DNA of 64,000 bases from UBA4416 sp963422675 (GCA_963422675.2 CAXVYS010000017.1:62001-126000), one strand, 5' to 3'. Counted from the first letter of the stretch, positions 16,314 to 25,153 are shown. Notes: generated by a model from the letters alone, not told the origin. Numbers and translations are program-made.

Positions 16314-16901
16314 ATGCTAGGCTTAAAATTAGAGACAGACCCGCGCTGGGTGAACATTGTCGAAAAAAACATCGAAGAAATTTTAACGGATCATGCTTAT
16401 TGCGAGCAAAAAGCGGCAACCAATGCATTGTCTATCATGATCAGTTACCCTTACCATACTGATATCGTAGATGAAATGTTGACGCTGGCTAAAGAAGAGC
16501 TGACGCACTTTGAAATGGTTCATCAAAAAATAAAAGACCGGGGGCTTAAGCTAGGCTTTGAACGTAAAGATGAATATGTAGGCGAACTCTATAAATTTAT
16601 GCGAAAAGGAGACCATAGAAAAGAAATCGTGTTGATTGACCGGTTACTGTTTGCTGCGATGATAGAGGCGAGGAGCTGCGAGCGCTTTAAATTATTATCT
16701 GAACAGATAAATGATGAAGACCTGAAAGAGTTTTACAGGGAATTAATGATCAGTGAAGCCACTCATTACACCTTGTTTATTGGATTTGCCCGAAAATATG
16801 GCTCTGCTACCGAAAATATAGATGCGAGATGGCAACAATGGCTTGATTATGAGGCAAGTGTTTTAAAAAACTACGGGAAGAAAGAAACTATCCACGGGTA
16901 A
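16314..16901 (+). CDS. miaE: tRNA-(ms2io6A37) hydroxylase
   Basis: 195 residues. A ferritin-like di-iron enzyme that hydroxylates the isopentenyl group of ms2i6A at position 37 of certain tRNAs. Iron ligands fit a four-helix bundle: Glu31 (CEQKAA), ExxH at 62-65 (ELTH), Glu117 (MIEARSCERF), ExxH at 147-150 (EATH). Length is normal for the family. It requires MiaA and MiaB products made elsewhere. It is monocistronic, about 100 bases after the MarR gene. Confidence 0.92.
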   Translation: MLGLKLETDPRWVNIVEKNIEEILTDHAYCEQKAATNALSIMISYPYHTDIVDEMLTLAKEELTHFEMVHQKIKDRGLKLGFERKDEYVGELYKFMRKGDHRKEIVLIDRLLFAAMIEARSCERFKLLSEQINDEDLKEFYRELMISEATHYTLFIGFARKYGSATENIDARWQQWLDYEASVLKNYGKKETIHG

Positions 16902-17009
16902 GTGTGGAAAAATAAAGTCATTTTGAGCTATGGTTCTGATTTATACTCACTAATGGGTATACTTCCATTAAGAAAAAGTAATTATATTTAATGAAAATTT
17001 AAAACAATT

Positions 17010-17219
17010 ATGAAAAAAATTATTCTATTATCAGCCGTTTTAGGTGCTTTTACGGTTACGTCCTGTAAAAAAGCACGTACATGCGAATGTAATGCCACTA
17101 TAAGCGGATTATCTTACACTAAAACTTACGATTTAGGGAAAACAAAGAAAAAGGATGCTCAAACAACCTGCGATAGTTACAAAATAAGTTATAATTGGGA
17201 TGCATGTTCTTTGAAATAA
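17010..17219 (+). CDS. Small cysteine-patterned lipoprotein 1
   Basis: 69 residues. Signal peptide with lipobox TSC (Cys19), then KKARTCEC (Cys25, Cys27), a central polar part, and two further cysteines (Cys54, Cys66) before the ending CSLK. The same architecture occurs in the two genes that follow: lipid Cys19, Cys25 and Cys27 at identical positions, two more cysteines, and an ending C-x-LK or CKLK. The four non-lipid cysteines could form two disulfides. It is probably an outer-envelope lipoprotein of unknown role. A terminator follows. Confidence 0.8.
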   Translation: MKKIILLSAVLGAFTVTSCKKARTCECNATISGLSYTKTYDLGKTKKKDAQTTCDSYKISYNWDACSLK

Positions 17220-17242
17220 ATTAAATTCGATCATTTAATGAT

Positions 17243-17276
17243 GAAGCTACCTCAAAAGGGTAGCTTTTATTTTTTG
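17243..17276 (+). terminator. Terminator after small lipoprotein 1
   Basis: AAGCTACC at 17244-17251 pairs with GGTAGCTT at 17259-17266, followed by a T-rich run. Confidence 0.8.
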
Positions 17277-17521
17277 TAATTATTTTGTTAAGCCCGAAAT
17301 AACTTATTACTAACAAAACAACTCTTTTTTAGGTAAAATGAAGCTATTTGTATGGGTTAAAATAAGCATATGTTAACTTTAGATGAGATAATCGATAAAT
17401 GACTCTATATTATCTATTAAGGGGGTGTTTTCAGGTGTGTTTTTAACAAATCGCCTGTTTTAGATACTTGTTATTTAAAAAAAGTGTTTATATTTGCCTC
17501 AAACTTTAAAAAACCTAAAAA
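17277..17521. other. Non-coding gap between lipoproteins 1 and 2
   Basis: About 245 bases, A/T rich. I see no credible gene. Its right end holds the promoter of the second lipoprotein. Confidence 0.6.
17468..17496 (+). promoter_or_regulatory. Promoter of small lipoproteins 2 and 3
   Basis: TTG at 17468-17470, 18 bases, then TATATTTG at 17489-17496, 25 bases before the start at 17522. It fits the Bacteroidota consensus. Confidence 0.75.
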
Positions 17522-17773
17522 ATGAAAAAAATTGCGTTATTTTCGTTTGCAGTTGTGGCGTTAAGCCTTGCATCTTGCAAAAAAGACAGAACATGTGAGT
17601 GTACAACTACTACAGTTAATACAAACGGTAATGGATCTGCATCTACATCTTCTGTAACTATCAAAAAAATTAAAAAATCTGAAGCAAAAACTCTTTGCCA
17701 AAAAATCGTAAGTGCTCACACTAACAACGGTGGTCAGACTTCTACAACAACAGACGATTGTAAATTAAAATAA
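17522..17773 (+). CDS. Small cysteine-patterned lipoprotein 2
   Basis: 83 residues. Lipobox LASC (Cys19), then KKDRTCEC (Cys25, Cys27), a Thr/Ser/Asn-rich middle, the KKSEAKTLC segment (Cys59) and an ending DDCKLK (Cys80). It is a paralogue of its neighbours on both sides; the middle varies in length and is low-complexity. It is cotranscribed with lipoprotein 3, 26 bases downstream. The role is not known. Confidence 0.82.
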   Translation: MKKIALFSFAVVALSLASCKKDRTCECTTTTVNTNGNGSASTSSVTIKKIKKSEAKTLCQKIVSAHTNNGGQTSTTTDDCKLK

Positions 17774-17799
17774 TTTTAAAACACTAAAAACATATTAAA

Positions 17800-18087
17800 A
17801 TGAAAAAATCAATATTATTAGCTGTTGCAGTTATTTCAATTGCAACTGTATCTTGTAAAAAAGAGCGTACTTGTGATTGTACAACTACAACTACAACAGT
17901 TACAACTTCTGGTAGTGTATCTCAAACTACAACTACTTCTTCTGCTGACAAAACTACAGCTGAAAAACAAACTAAAAAATATTTTAGAATGGATCAAGGT
18001 TGTTATGGAACTACAAGCAAAAACACTAATAGCGGAACTGGTTATACTAGCGAAACTACTACTGAAACAGCTTGTACTTTAAAATAA
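17800..18087 (+). CDS. Small cysteine-patterned lipoprotein 3
   Basis: 95 residues. Lipobox TVSC (Cys19), then KKERTCDC (Cys25, Cys27), a long Thr/Ser-rich stretch, then RMDQGC (Cys68) and an ending CTLK (Cys92). It shares the Cys19/25/27 spacing with lipoproteins 1 and 2. A second open frame in +1 over the threonine-rich part (leucine/glutamine repeats) is an artefact of low-complexity codons. A strong terminator follows. Confidence 0.82.
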   Translation: MKKSILLAVAVISIATVSCKKERTCDCTTTTTTVTTSGSVSQTTTTSSADKTTAEKQTKKYFRMDQGCYGTTSKNTNSGTGYTSETTTETACTLK

Positions 18088-18106
18088 TTTAGTGCAATTT
18101 AACTTG

Positions 18107-18136
18107 AAAGCCTCCATTTATGGAGGCTTTTTTGTT
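18107..18136 (+). terminator. Terminator after small lipoprotein 3
   Basis: AAAGCCTCCA pairs with TGGAGGCTTT across a tiny loop, followed by T residues. Confidence 0.88.
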
Positions 18137-18168
18137 TTAAATTATTTACATTTGCTCGCCTTTATATT

Positions 18169-19110
18169 ATGAAATCAATTCTGGTTAAACTCTTCTTTTT
18201 TCTGTTATGTTCCTTTATGGGATTGGTGTTTTTGTATAGCGGTTATACAAAATTAAACCCTATTGAGCCATTTGAATACACCTTTGTAGATCTTGGAATC
18301 GGGGGGTGGCGTCTAGCACCTTTTATAGCGAGGTTTATGATTGGTTTAGAGTTTTTTATCGGCTTTTTGCTGATTATGGGACTTTACATAAAGCGTTTTA
18401 CGATTAAATTGACGATTGCATCACTGATCGTGTTTTGTATTTACCTCATTTTTGTAATAATAAATACAGGAAATAATGGTAATTGCGGGTGCTTTGGTAC
18501 GGCTATTTCTATGACACCACTACAGGCTCTGATTAAAAATGTAATTATGATCGCGGTATGTTTGGTCATATACAGGTTTTATAACGGGTTTGATTTTAAA
18601 AAGCCTGGTAAATGGGCATTTGGAGCTTTGTTTATAACCGCATTTGCTTTACCACATATCTTAAATTACGTGGACCTGAATTTTTCTTCTGCTTACCTCA
18701 ACAAAAAAGAGGACAGTTTTAAACTTGAATTAGATAGTGTTTATAAATATAATAAAATACACCAGGCTCCAAAAAGCTTAAGTAAAGGAAAGCATATTAT
18801 TGCGTTTATGAGTTTAACCTGCCCTCATTGCCGTGTAGCTGCTAAAAAAATAAAACTCATCAAAGAAAAAAATCCTTCTATTTCTATCTATTATGTGTTG
18901 AATGGAGACTATAAAAATATTCAACCGTTTTTTGAAGATACCAAATCAAGAAATATAGATTATTGTATATTAAACGGTCCTAACTTTGTTTATTTAGCCG
19001 GTTTAAACATGCCTGTTATTTACCTGGTAAATAATTCGGTAGTTGAAAATGTGGTAAATTACATTGAGCTCGATCAGGCAGAGATTGAAAAATGGCTGGC
19101 TAAACCATAG
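18169..19110 (+). CDS. MauE/DoxX-like membrane domain fused to a thioredoxin-like domain
   Basis: 313 residues. The N-terminal half (about 1-170) has four or five transmembrane helices of the DoxX/MauE type and carries the motif NCGCFG (Cys106, Cys108), a typical MauE pair thought to shuttle redox equivalents. The C-terminal half is thioredoxin-like with a CPHC active site (218-221) and a cis-proline-like NMPVIY segment. Such fusions are expected to move electrons or disulfides across the inner membrane, with the thioredoxin domain in the periplasm. It directly follows three cysteine-patterned lipoproteins, which are plausible substrates, though this is only contextual. Confidence 0.87.
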   Translation: MKSILVKLFFFLLCSFMGLVFLYSGYTKLNPIEPFEYTFVDLGIGGWRLAPFIARFMIGLEFFIGFLLIMGLYIKRFTIKLTIASLIVFCIYLIFVIINTGNNGNCGCFGTAISMTPLQALIKNVIMIAVCLVIYRFYNGFDFKKPGKWAFGALFITAFALPHILNYVDLNFSSAYLNKKEDSFKLELDSVYKYNKIHQAPKSLSKGKHIIAFMSLTCPHCRVAAKKIKLIKEKNPSISIYYVLNGDYKNIQPFFEDTKSRNIDYCILNGPNFVYLAGLNMPVIYLVNNSVVENVVNYIELDQAEIEKWLAKP

Positions 19111-19809
19111 CTATAAGAGGTTTTTTAGTTCCACTAATTTTTTAATTTGATACAGGTTAGAATGTAAATTCTGCTGAGGTATGGAGGATAAGTGAATGGC
19201 TTTCCAATTTGCATTTAATGCCCCTAAGATGTCCGTATCGTAATTATCGCCTATCATAATACATTCTATGTGTTGAGCTTCTGATAATTGTTGTGCCAGC
19301 TCAAAGATCCTTATATCCGGTTTATTTACACCATGATCTTCCGAAATAATAATGTGTTGGAAGTAGGAGGTAAGTTTAGAATGATCCAGCTTTATATGTT
19401 GCACTTCTTTAAACCCGTTAGTAATAATGTGCAGCACATAATTTTTTTGTTTCAGATAATTTAAAACATCTAAAGTACCTTCTATTAAATGTGTTTTATA
19501 GGGAGATATTTTTAAATAATCGTCAGCCCAGCGTTTAGCAAGTTCCACATCATCATACTTAAAATGTAAAAATGTTTTGTAAAAGCGTTGGTACCTTAAT
19601 TCCTCTTTGGTTGTTTGTTTTAATCCATACTGGTGCCAAAGCTGGTGATTGATTTCTTCATATACCGGTAAAAAGGATTCAAACTCCGTATTGCAAGTCT
19701 CATTCAGTTTATCTTCCATAAATAAATGTAATATGGCTTCACGCGAATTTTTTTCAAAATCCCATAAGGTATGGTCTAAATCAAAAAATATGTGTTTTAT
19801 CTGTTTCAT
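19111..19809 (-). CDS. HAD-superfamily hydrolase, YjjG-like
   Basis: 232 residues. HAD phosphatase with motif I FFDLDHTLWDF (Asp10, Asp12), motif II ITNGF, and motif IV GDNYDTDILGA. The closest recognisable type is YjjG-like noncanonical nucleoside monophosphatase, which cleans modified nucleotides. It is the last gene of a minus-strand set; its start overlaps the stop of the GSCFA gene by 4 bases (ATGA), showing translational coupling. The substrate is not certain. Confidence 0.9.
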   Translation of the reverse strand: MKQIKHIFFDLDHTLWDFEKNSREAILHLFMEDKLNETCNTEFESFLPVYEEINHQLWHQYGLKQTTKEELRYQRFYKTFLHFKYDDVELAKRWADDYLKISPYKTHLIEGTLDVLNYLKQKNYVLHIITNGFKEVQHIKLDHSKLTSYFQHIIISEDHGVNKPDIRIFELAQQLSEAQHIECIMIGDNYDTDILGALNANWKAIHLSSIPQQNLHSNLYQIKKLVELKNLL

Positions 19810-20783
19810 GATCCGGAAAAGTAGTGGAGTTCTTTATCTAACTGCAAATAAGGATAGGCTGCTTGTAATGCACTACATTTTTTTAGCTGAGCAGCTTTGA
19901 ATTCTGTAAACGATTTACTGTGAATATTTAAGGGCCTGTGATGTATAGCTGAATTTATCTCCTGTATTTTTGCAATTACCTGTTGTGTATCGGAAGTAAA
20001 AAACATAGCTGAGAATTTATCCCAGACATACTCTATGGCTTGTTTGTTGGGATGTGCCATATCAGCTTCATAGAAGCGGTAATCTCTCAAATCATCATTC
20101 ACTAATTCGTACGACGGGAAGTACAGGCACCGCTTGTTTTGTTTAATAATAGCATGCACACTTTGTATAAGAATTGCCTTGCTGAGGTTATTTTCGATAA
20201 CGCCATCACGCAAATGCTTTACAGGAGATACTGTAAAAATCAAGTTTAAGTTAGGATTGAACACTTCCAGTTTTTTTAAAAGCAGGTTGTAATCCGAAAT
20301 AATATGAGTGGTTTCACTAAGGTTTTTATGAAATAGTTTTCCCGGTAATTTATGGCAATTGGCAACGATATTGCCCGATTCAAGGTGTTCGTAATAAAAA
20401 GCAGAACCGAACGTGAAAATGAGCCAATTGGCTGCTTTAAGCCTGGTATACCACTCATCTATTAATGTATTTAACGTATCAAGCAATTCCTGTTTTGAGG
20501 GCTTTGATAAAGAGCTATGTGTTTCCAGGGAGATCCAGGTATCTCCCTCTTCCAGAATATCCTGTTCGGTAAAGTACACTTTATCTAAAATTCGAGTAAG
20601 ACTTTTAGCAATGCTTAGAGGATTAAACACAATACCAAAGGGATTGGCAGAAGAATTAAATTTAAGACCCTGTAGTTTTTTCTCAATATGTTCTGTAAAG
20701 CATGATCCTATAAGTAATAGGTTATGCTGGTGTTCTATGTGATGCGAACTAACCCCCGGTTGAATGTTTAAATGGAACTGCAT
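19806..20783 (-). CDS. GSCFA domain protein
   Basis: 325 residues. Contains the eponymous GSCFTEHI motif (residues 26-33) with a probable nucleophilic Ser27, as in SGNH/GDSL-like esterases, then NPFGIVFNPLSIA. Further conserved blocks are LIFTFGSAFYYEH and the catalytic-site-like YRFYEADMAHPNKQAIEYVWD near residue 235-255 (Asp/His). The domain is bacterial and largely uncharacterised; a carbohydrate or cell-wall esterase role is often proposed. It overlaps the HAD gene by 4 bases and the upstream membrane gene by 1 base, so the set is one operon. Confidence 0.9.
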   Translation of the reverse strand: MQFHLNIQPGVSSHHIEHQHNLLLIGSCFTEHIEKKLQGLKFNSSANPFGIVFNPLSIAKSLTRILDKVYFTEQDILEEGDTWISLETHSSLSKPSKQELLDTLNTLIDEWYTRLKAANWLIFTFGSAFYYEHLESGNIVANCHKLPGKLFHKNLSETTHIISDYNLLLKKLEVFNPNLNLIFTVSPVKHLRDGVIENNLSKAILIQSVHAIIKQNKRCLYFPSYELVNDDLRDYRFYEADMAHPNKQAIEYVWDKFSAMFFTSDTQQVIAKIQEINSAIHHRPLNIHSKSFTEFKAAQLKKCSALQAAYPYLQLDKELHYFSGS

Positions 20784-21493
20784 TAGCTTTTACGGGGCAA
20801 GGCGAGTTGTTTAACAAAAAGTTGTTTCATCAACGGTACAATTACAATAACAAATAACGCTAAACCACCATACATGGCTATACACTCACATAGATCATAC
20901 ATTCTCGACCAATAGTTCTGCTCCAGTTGATAATAAATATATTCTGCAGAGTTATAGTAGTTATTTGTATTGGTTTCTGTGGTAACGGCTGCAACCATAG
21001 ATTCCTGCGCATAACTATAGGGATAAGTCGTGTTGAAAAACCAGCTTTTACAAAGTAATACTATCATTAAGGGCAACACGGGCATTACCAAATAAACGAT
21101 TTGAGAACAAATGTTTTTAAAGGCATTAAATTTTCTGGATTTCGCAATGTCCGACAGCATAAACAGGAACGCCACAAAAAAGGTAAGCAGGAGTAAAACA
21201 GCAAACGTATCCTGCTTGCTCGAATAGCTTGAATAGGGTATTAGTTGGCTCGTAATAAATAAAATAATGGGGACTATCATCAGGGAAAGTAACGTGATTA
21301 AAAATTGCTTCCATTGCACCATTTTAAATAGCATGATGAGTAATGATAAATACAAACAGGTATAAAAGATAAGGCGTAAAACCTCTGTATCCCAAATAAA
21401 GAGAGGGGTAAATTTAGCCTGGGATATATTATTTAAAATACTTTCCAATTCATAAGTATTATAAAAATAATTATAATTGAAATTATCGGCCAA
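20783..21493 (-). CDS. Membrane protein of unknown function (operon with GSCFA)
   Basis: 236 residues with about four predicted transmembrane helices, at roughly 40-60, 65-85, 98-112 and 128-150, and a further one near the C-terminus. A periplasmic-looking stretch rich in Tyr and Asn lies between. I do not recognise a family. It is translationally coupled to the GSCFA gene (1-base overlap). Confidence 0.75.
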   Translation of the reverse strand: MADNFNYNYFYNTYELESILNNISQAKFTPLFIWDTEVLRLIFYTCLYLSLLIMLFKMVQWKQFLITLLSLMIVPIILFITSQLIPYSSYSSKQDTFAVLLLLTFFVAFLFMLSDIAKSRKFNAFKNICSQIVYLVMPVLPLMIVLLCKSWFFNTTYPYSYAQESMVAAVTTETNTNNYYNSAEYIYYQLEQNYWSRMYDLCECIAMYGGLALFVIVIVPLMKQLFVKQLALPRKS

Positions 21494-21510
21494 TACCGGA
21501 GAAATCTTAG

Positions 21511-22263
21511 TTAAGTAGGCATACCTTTTATAAATAGTATCAACGGATCTTTCGATGCAACATTACTGTAAAAATGATACTTTTTATAAACGTTTATATA
21601 ATTTTTTATATGGGATTTAATTTCCTGCTCGGTGTGTGTGTTCTTATAAATGTCTTTTATTTCATAGCCTGATAACAGGTTTCTTAGCTTAAGGCTGTCG
21701 TACCTTATTTTCCAGGGGGTGTAGTTATCAAAGATGGTACATTGTTTAAAATCATAATAGGTGTTTTGTTTTGCACTATCAAAATAGGATTGGTAATTGT
21801 TAATGTTATTAATGAGATATGTTTCACCAATATTTAAAGTATTAATATCATCAATAAATGCTTCATCTGAAATGGTATGTGCTACACGGGAATTATAAAT
21901 GGCGGTAAATGAAAGAGGAAAGGTTGAAAAAATAAGCACGCAGATAAAGTTTAAGAAAAATATTTTGTATTCATCTGTCCATTTTCTTTTTCCGGATTTT
22001 TTTTCGATGTTAAAGATCACGTTGTGATAGATCCAGAAGCAAAGCGCTACTATAGCTATGATCGTAAACAGAAAATACCACAGGCCCAGATCCTGCGTTT
22101 GGGATATATTTAAAGGGATCACCGTTCCTACAAGCACTGAAAAGGCACTCATTATAATTCCAACAAATACAACATAATGAATTCTGCTAACCCATATTAA
22201 CGGATGATTTAGAAGTAAATAGTTGTCAAGTTTTTTAAGAAAAGGAGGAATTAGTTTTTTCAA
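21511..22263 (-). CDS. Membrane protein of unknown function
   Basis: 250 residues. Begins MKKLIPPFLKKLDNYLLLNHPLIWVSRIHY, followed by transmembrane helices at about 29-50, 62-82 and 102-122, then a long soluble tail rich in Tyr, Asn and Lys. The tail probably lies outside the cytoplasm. No family is recognised. It starts the four-gene minus-strand run (this gene, the next membrane protein, GSCFA, HAD) with 17 bases to the next gene. Confidence 0.75.
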   Translation of the reverse strand: MKKLIPPFLKKLDNYLLLNHPLIWVSRIHYVVFVGIIMSAFSVLVGTVIPLNISQTQDLGLWYFLFTIIAIVALCFWIYHNVIFNIEKKSGKRKWTDEYKIFFLNFICVLIFSTFPLSFTAIYNSRVAHTISDEAFIDDINTLNIGETYLINNINNYQSYFDSAKQNTYYDFKQCTIFDNYTPWKIRYDSLKLRNLLSGYEIKDIYKNTHTEQEIKSHIKNYINVYKKYHFYSNVASKDPLILFIKGMPT

Positions 22264-22293
22264 CGTGTTTATTTTAATGTAAATATAAAAAAT

Positions 22294-22316
22294 AAGGGCT
22301 ACAAAATGCAGCCCTC
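22294..22316 (-). terminator. Terminator of ndk
   Basis: AGGGCT and AGCCCT form a stem followed, on the minus strand, by a T-rich run. It is located 29 bases after the ndk stop. Confidence 0.75.
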
Positions 22317-22344
22317 AGATTTATAAAAAAATGTATTTAATTAC

Positions 22345-22764
22345 TTAAAATCTTTCTGTTTGAGAAAAGAAAAAGTTTGCTTCAATGTTTGCATTTTCAT
22401 CGCTATCAGAACCGTGAACGGCATTAGCAGCAATAGATTTAGCAAATAATTTACGGATTGTTCCTTCATCAGCTTTAGTTGGATCTGTAGCACCGATTAA
22501 AGTTCTGTATTCGGCTACTGCGTTATCTTTTGATAATACAGCTGCAACAATTGGTCCGTTGCTCATATAATCTACTAATTCTCCATAAAAAGGGCGTTCT
22601 TTATGAACTTCATAAAATTTACCAGCTGTTTCTTTGCTTAATTTCATGTATTTCATAGCTACAATTTTAAAACCTGATTGGTTTATTTTTGCTAAAATCG
22701 GGCCGATGTTGTTAGCTTCTACTGCATCGGGCTTAATCATTGTAAAGGTGATATTTCCTGCCAT
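22345..22764 (-). CDS. ndk: Nucleoside diphosphate kinase
   Basis: 139 residues from the ATG at 22764. Balances nucleoside triphosphates via a phosphohistidine. The N-terminus TFTMIKPDAV, the KGR-type loop, and the active-site NAVHGSDS (His near residue 116) are all present. An earlier ATG at 22824 would add 20 residues that do not resemble the family and overlap the promoter, so I chose 22764. A complete promoter lies 19-48 bases upstream. Confidence 0.97.
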   Translation of the reverse strand: MAGNITFTMIKPDAVEANNIGPILAKINQSGFKIVAMKYMKLSKETAGKFYEVHKERPFYGELVDYMSNGPIVAAVLSKDNAVAEYRTLIGATDPTKADEGTIRKLFAKSIAANAVHGSDSDENANIEANFFFSQTERF

Positions 22765-22782
22765 TATTGTTTTTTTAGGGTG

Positions 22783-22812
22783 CAAAGATACAAATATTGT
22801 TTTTATATCAAA
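22783..22812 (-). promoter_or_regulatory. Promoter of ndk
   Basis: On the minus strand, TTTG (22812-22809), 18 bases, then TATCTTTG (22790-22783). The divergent nrnA gene has its own -7 element at 22832-22839 (TAAATTTG). Confidence 0.8.
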
Positions 22813-22856
22813 TGAGTGAGGCAAAATAACCTAAATTTGCAGCACAAATTCAAAAT

Positions 22857-23876
22857 ATGCAAAAAGACTCTTTTCCGAAATTCAAGGCATTATTAAAAAA
22901 ATCGAATAACATTGTTATTGTAACCCACTACAATCCTGATGGAGATGCCATGGGCTCTTCGCTGGCTCTTTACAATTATTTGGTAAAAACAGAGAAAAAC
23001 GTTACCGTAATTACTCCAAACGATTACCCTGAATTTTTAAGATGGTTGCCGGGAAACAAAAAAGTGGTTGAATTTAGTAACCATCAAAAGAAAGCAGCAG
23101 CCATTATTGCCAAAAGCGATCTCATTTTTACACTTGATTTTAATAATTACTCACGCTTAGAAGGTTTGGGCGAATTACTTCAACAGTCTACCGCTAAAAA
23201 AATATTGATCGATCACCATCAACAGCCCGACACATACGCTACATTGATGTACCATGATGTAAAAGCCTGTTCTACCTGCGAATTAATTTATGAATTTATA
23301 GTGGGCCTTGGCGGAAAAAAACTGATCGATAAACAGATTGCAGCCTGTTTATATACCGGGATAATGACAGATACCGGTTCTTTCCGCTTTGATAGTGTAA
23401 CGCCAACTACACACCGCATTTTAGCAGATCTGCTGGCAACAGGTATTGTTCCAAGTGATATTCATTCGGCAATTTACGATACCTACAGCGAAAGTAGGGT
23501 AAGGTTATTAGGATATTGCTTAACTGAAAAAATGGTAGTAATTCCTGAAATGCAAACTGCTTATATATCCTTAACTGAAAAAGAATTACAAAGATTTAAT
23601 CACCAGAAAGGCGATACGGAGGGTATTGTAAACTATCCGTTTTCTATTAAAGGAATTACGTTTTGTGCCTTCTTTAGCGAGGGAGAAGGAAAAGTCAAAA
23701 TATCATTCAGAAGCAAAGGTAAATTTGATGTGAATCAGTTTGCCCGGAAATATTTTAACGGTGGTGGGCATATCAATGCTGCCGGAGGAAGGGGAACATC
23801 AACGGATCTGCAAACAACCATTAATGAGTTTTTGGGATTGTTACCTGAGTACAAAAAAGATATTCTTAAGAAGTAA
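22857..23876 (+). CDS. nrnA: NrnA-type bifunctional oligoribonuclease / pAp phosphatase
   Basis: 339 residues. DHH-family phosphoesterase: first metal motif HYNPDGDAMGSS (24-35), Asp94, the DHH triad at 119-121, and the DHHA1 domain ending in GGGHINAAGG (about 301-310). Such proteins degrade short RNA and dephosphorylate pAp with Mn2+. The start ATG at 22857 is 18 bases from the -7 element. The gene is divergent from ndk. Confidence 0.93.
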   Translation: MQKDSFPKFKALLKKSNNIVIVTHYNPDGDAMGSSLALYNYLVKTEKNVTVITPNDYPEFLRWLPGNKKVVEFSNHQKKAAAIIAKSDLIFTLDFNNYSRLEGLGELLQQSTAKKILIDHHQQPDTYATLMYHDVKACSTCELIYEFIVGLGGKKLIDKQIAACLYTGIMTDTGSFRFDSVTPTTHRILADLLATGIVPSDIHSAIYDTYSESRVRLLGYCLTEKMVVIPEMQTAYISLTEKELQRFNHQKGDTEGIVNYPFSIKGITFCAFFSEGEGKVKISFRSKGKFDVNQFARKYFNGGGHINAAGGRGTSTDLQTTINEFLGLLPEYKKDILKK

Positions 23877-23921
23877 TTATTATAAAAGAATATTTCTACC
23901 CCCGGGAGGGGGCAGAATTAC

Positions 23922-25070
23922 TTACTCCTTCAGAAACTTCGCTCTGGCAATTTCAGTTCCTTCACGCATAACCGATAAAATATAAACGCCCGGTGTTAAT
24001 ACAGACGTGTTAACGTTTCCGTTTGAATGCGTTTCCTGAATCATCATTTTTCCTAAAACATCGGTAACCCTTATGGATACAGGAGTCGTATTACTGTCGG
24101 GAAAACTGAATTTTAAAATATCGGCTACCGGATTTGGGAAAAGAGTCAATGAATGGGTTTCTTTGGCCACATTAGCAACAGAAGTTAATGTGTTTAACTT
24201 ATATTTTCTGAAAAAACGCCAGATCTCCACTGAAGCATTAAAATCCTGGTTGGTTACACCAATGGTAAAAGGCGATCCGGGCCAGGTATGAGCGCCGCCA
24301 ATCACTTTATAAAGTTCTACAGTGCTTCCTAAATTGCCGTTGTTGTAAACATAATGTTCGGCTGTGCAGCCATCACTAGTGTTGGTATTGGGAACATTAC
24401 TAAATACAGGAATAGTAGTACAACCGTTTTTCACCACCCAGTATTTCACAACCGAATCAATGGGCATCATCCCCTGCGATGTGTTTCCTGCATAAGGTAC
24501 CGTAGGATCAGCCGTACCATGTATTTGCATAACCGGAACAGGTCTAGTCGGGTGGCAATAAGTGCCGTATTGAGTGGTAAAAATACCGCCTGTTACCGAT
24601 GCAATGGCCGTAATACGGTTGCTTAGTTCGCAGGCCAGTGTATGGCTCATAAAGCCACCATTGCTCATACCTGTTGAATACACAGAGTTCATATCAATAT
24701 TGTACTGAGCCTTTAAGGAATCAATTAAATGAGATATAAAACCAATATCATCCACGAGGGTAGCTGAGAGGCCTGCATTCCAGAACCGTTGTCCCGATGA
24801 GTACGTTCCATTAGGAAACACCATTAAGAAGTTTGCGGTATCGGCAATAGGCATAAAATTGCTGTAGAGCTGTTGCTGTTGTGCATTACTGGTATATCCA
24901 TGCATATTAATAATTAAAGGCCTAGCACTGGTTCCCGTATAAATGGTGGGCACATATAAGCGGTAAGATCTGTAAATGCCTCCTGAAATGATACTGTCAA
25001 CTACAGTAGTTTGAGCGGAAATGCCGGTAATAGCTATAATACATACAAAAGCATATAATTTTTTTATCAT
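23922..25070 (-). CDS. Secreted PHB-depolymerase-type esterase with a T9SS sorting domain
   Basis: 382 residues. A signal peptide (cleavage near ISAQ, residue 20), then an alpha/beta hydrolase of the LpqC/polyhydroxybutyrate-depolymerase-type esterase group: NMHGYTSNAQ (oxyanion region, about 55-64), nucleophile GMSNGG (Ser136), DPTVPY and GGAHTWPG (His). The last 80 residues (VAKETHSLTLFPNPVADILKF ... GVYILSVMREGTEIARAKFLKE) are a type A T9SS C-terminal domain, so the protein is exported to the surface and its tail removed. Natural substrate unknown; carbohydrate esters and feruloyl esters are known for relatives. Confidence 0.92.
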   Translation of the reverse strand: MIKKLYAFVCIIAITGISAQTTVVDSIISGGIYRSYRLYVPTIYTGTSARPLIINMHGYTSNAQQQQLYSNFMPIADTANFLMVFPNGTYSSGQRFWNAGLSATLVDDIGFISHLIDSLKAQYNIDMNSVYSTGMSNGGFMSHTLACELSNRITAIASVTGGIFTTQYGTYCHPTRPVPVMQIHGTADPTVPYAGNTSQGMMPIDSVVKYWVVKNGCTTIPVFSNVPNTNTSDGCTAEHYVYNNGNLGSTVELYKVIGGAHTWPGSPFTIGVTNQDFNASVEIWRFFRKYKLNTLTSVANVAKETHSLTLFPNPVADILKFSFPDSNTTPVSIRVTDVLGKMMIQETHSNGNVNTSVLTPGVYILSVMREGTEIARAKFLKE

Positions 25071-25153
25071 CTGGTAGAATTTAATAAGTATCTAAGATAG
25101 GAAAAAATTAAGGTATAGCTATCATCCTACACAGGCTCATTAAAACACAACTG

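Noticed and set aside
17825..18082. Second frame over the threonine-rich lipoprotein
   Set aside because: Consists of Leu/Gln repeats from ACA/ACT-type codons; the lipoprotein frame has signal peptide, lipobox and family members.
23896..23916. CCCCCGGGAGGGGG hairpin between nrnA and the esterase
   Set aside because: Stem is compositionally simple and has no T tract; not convincing as a terminator.
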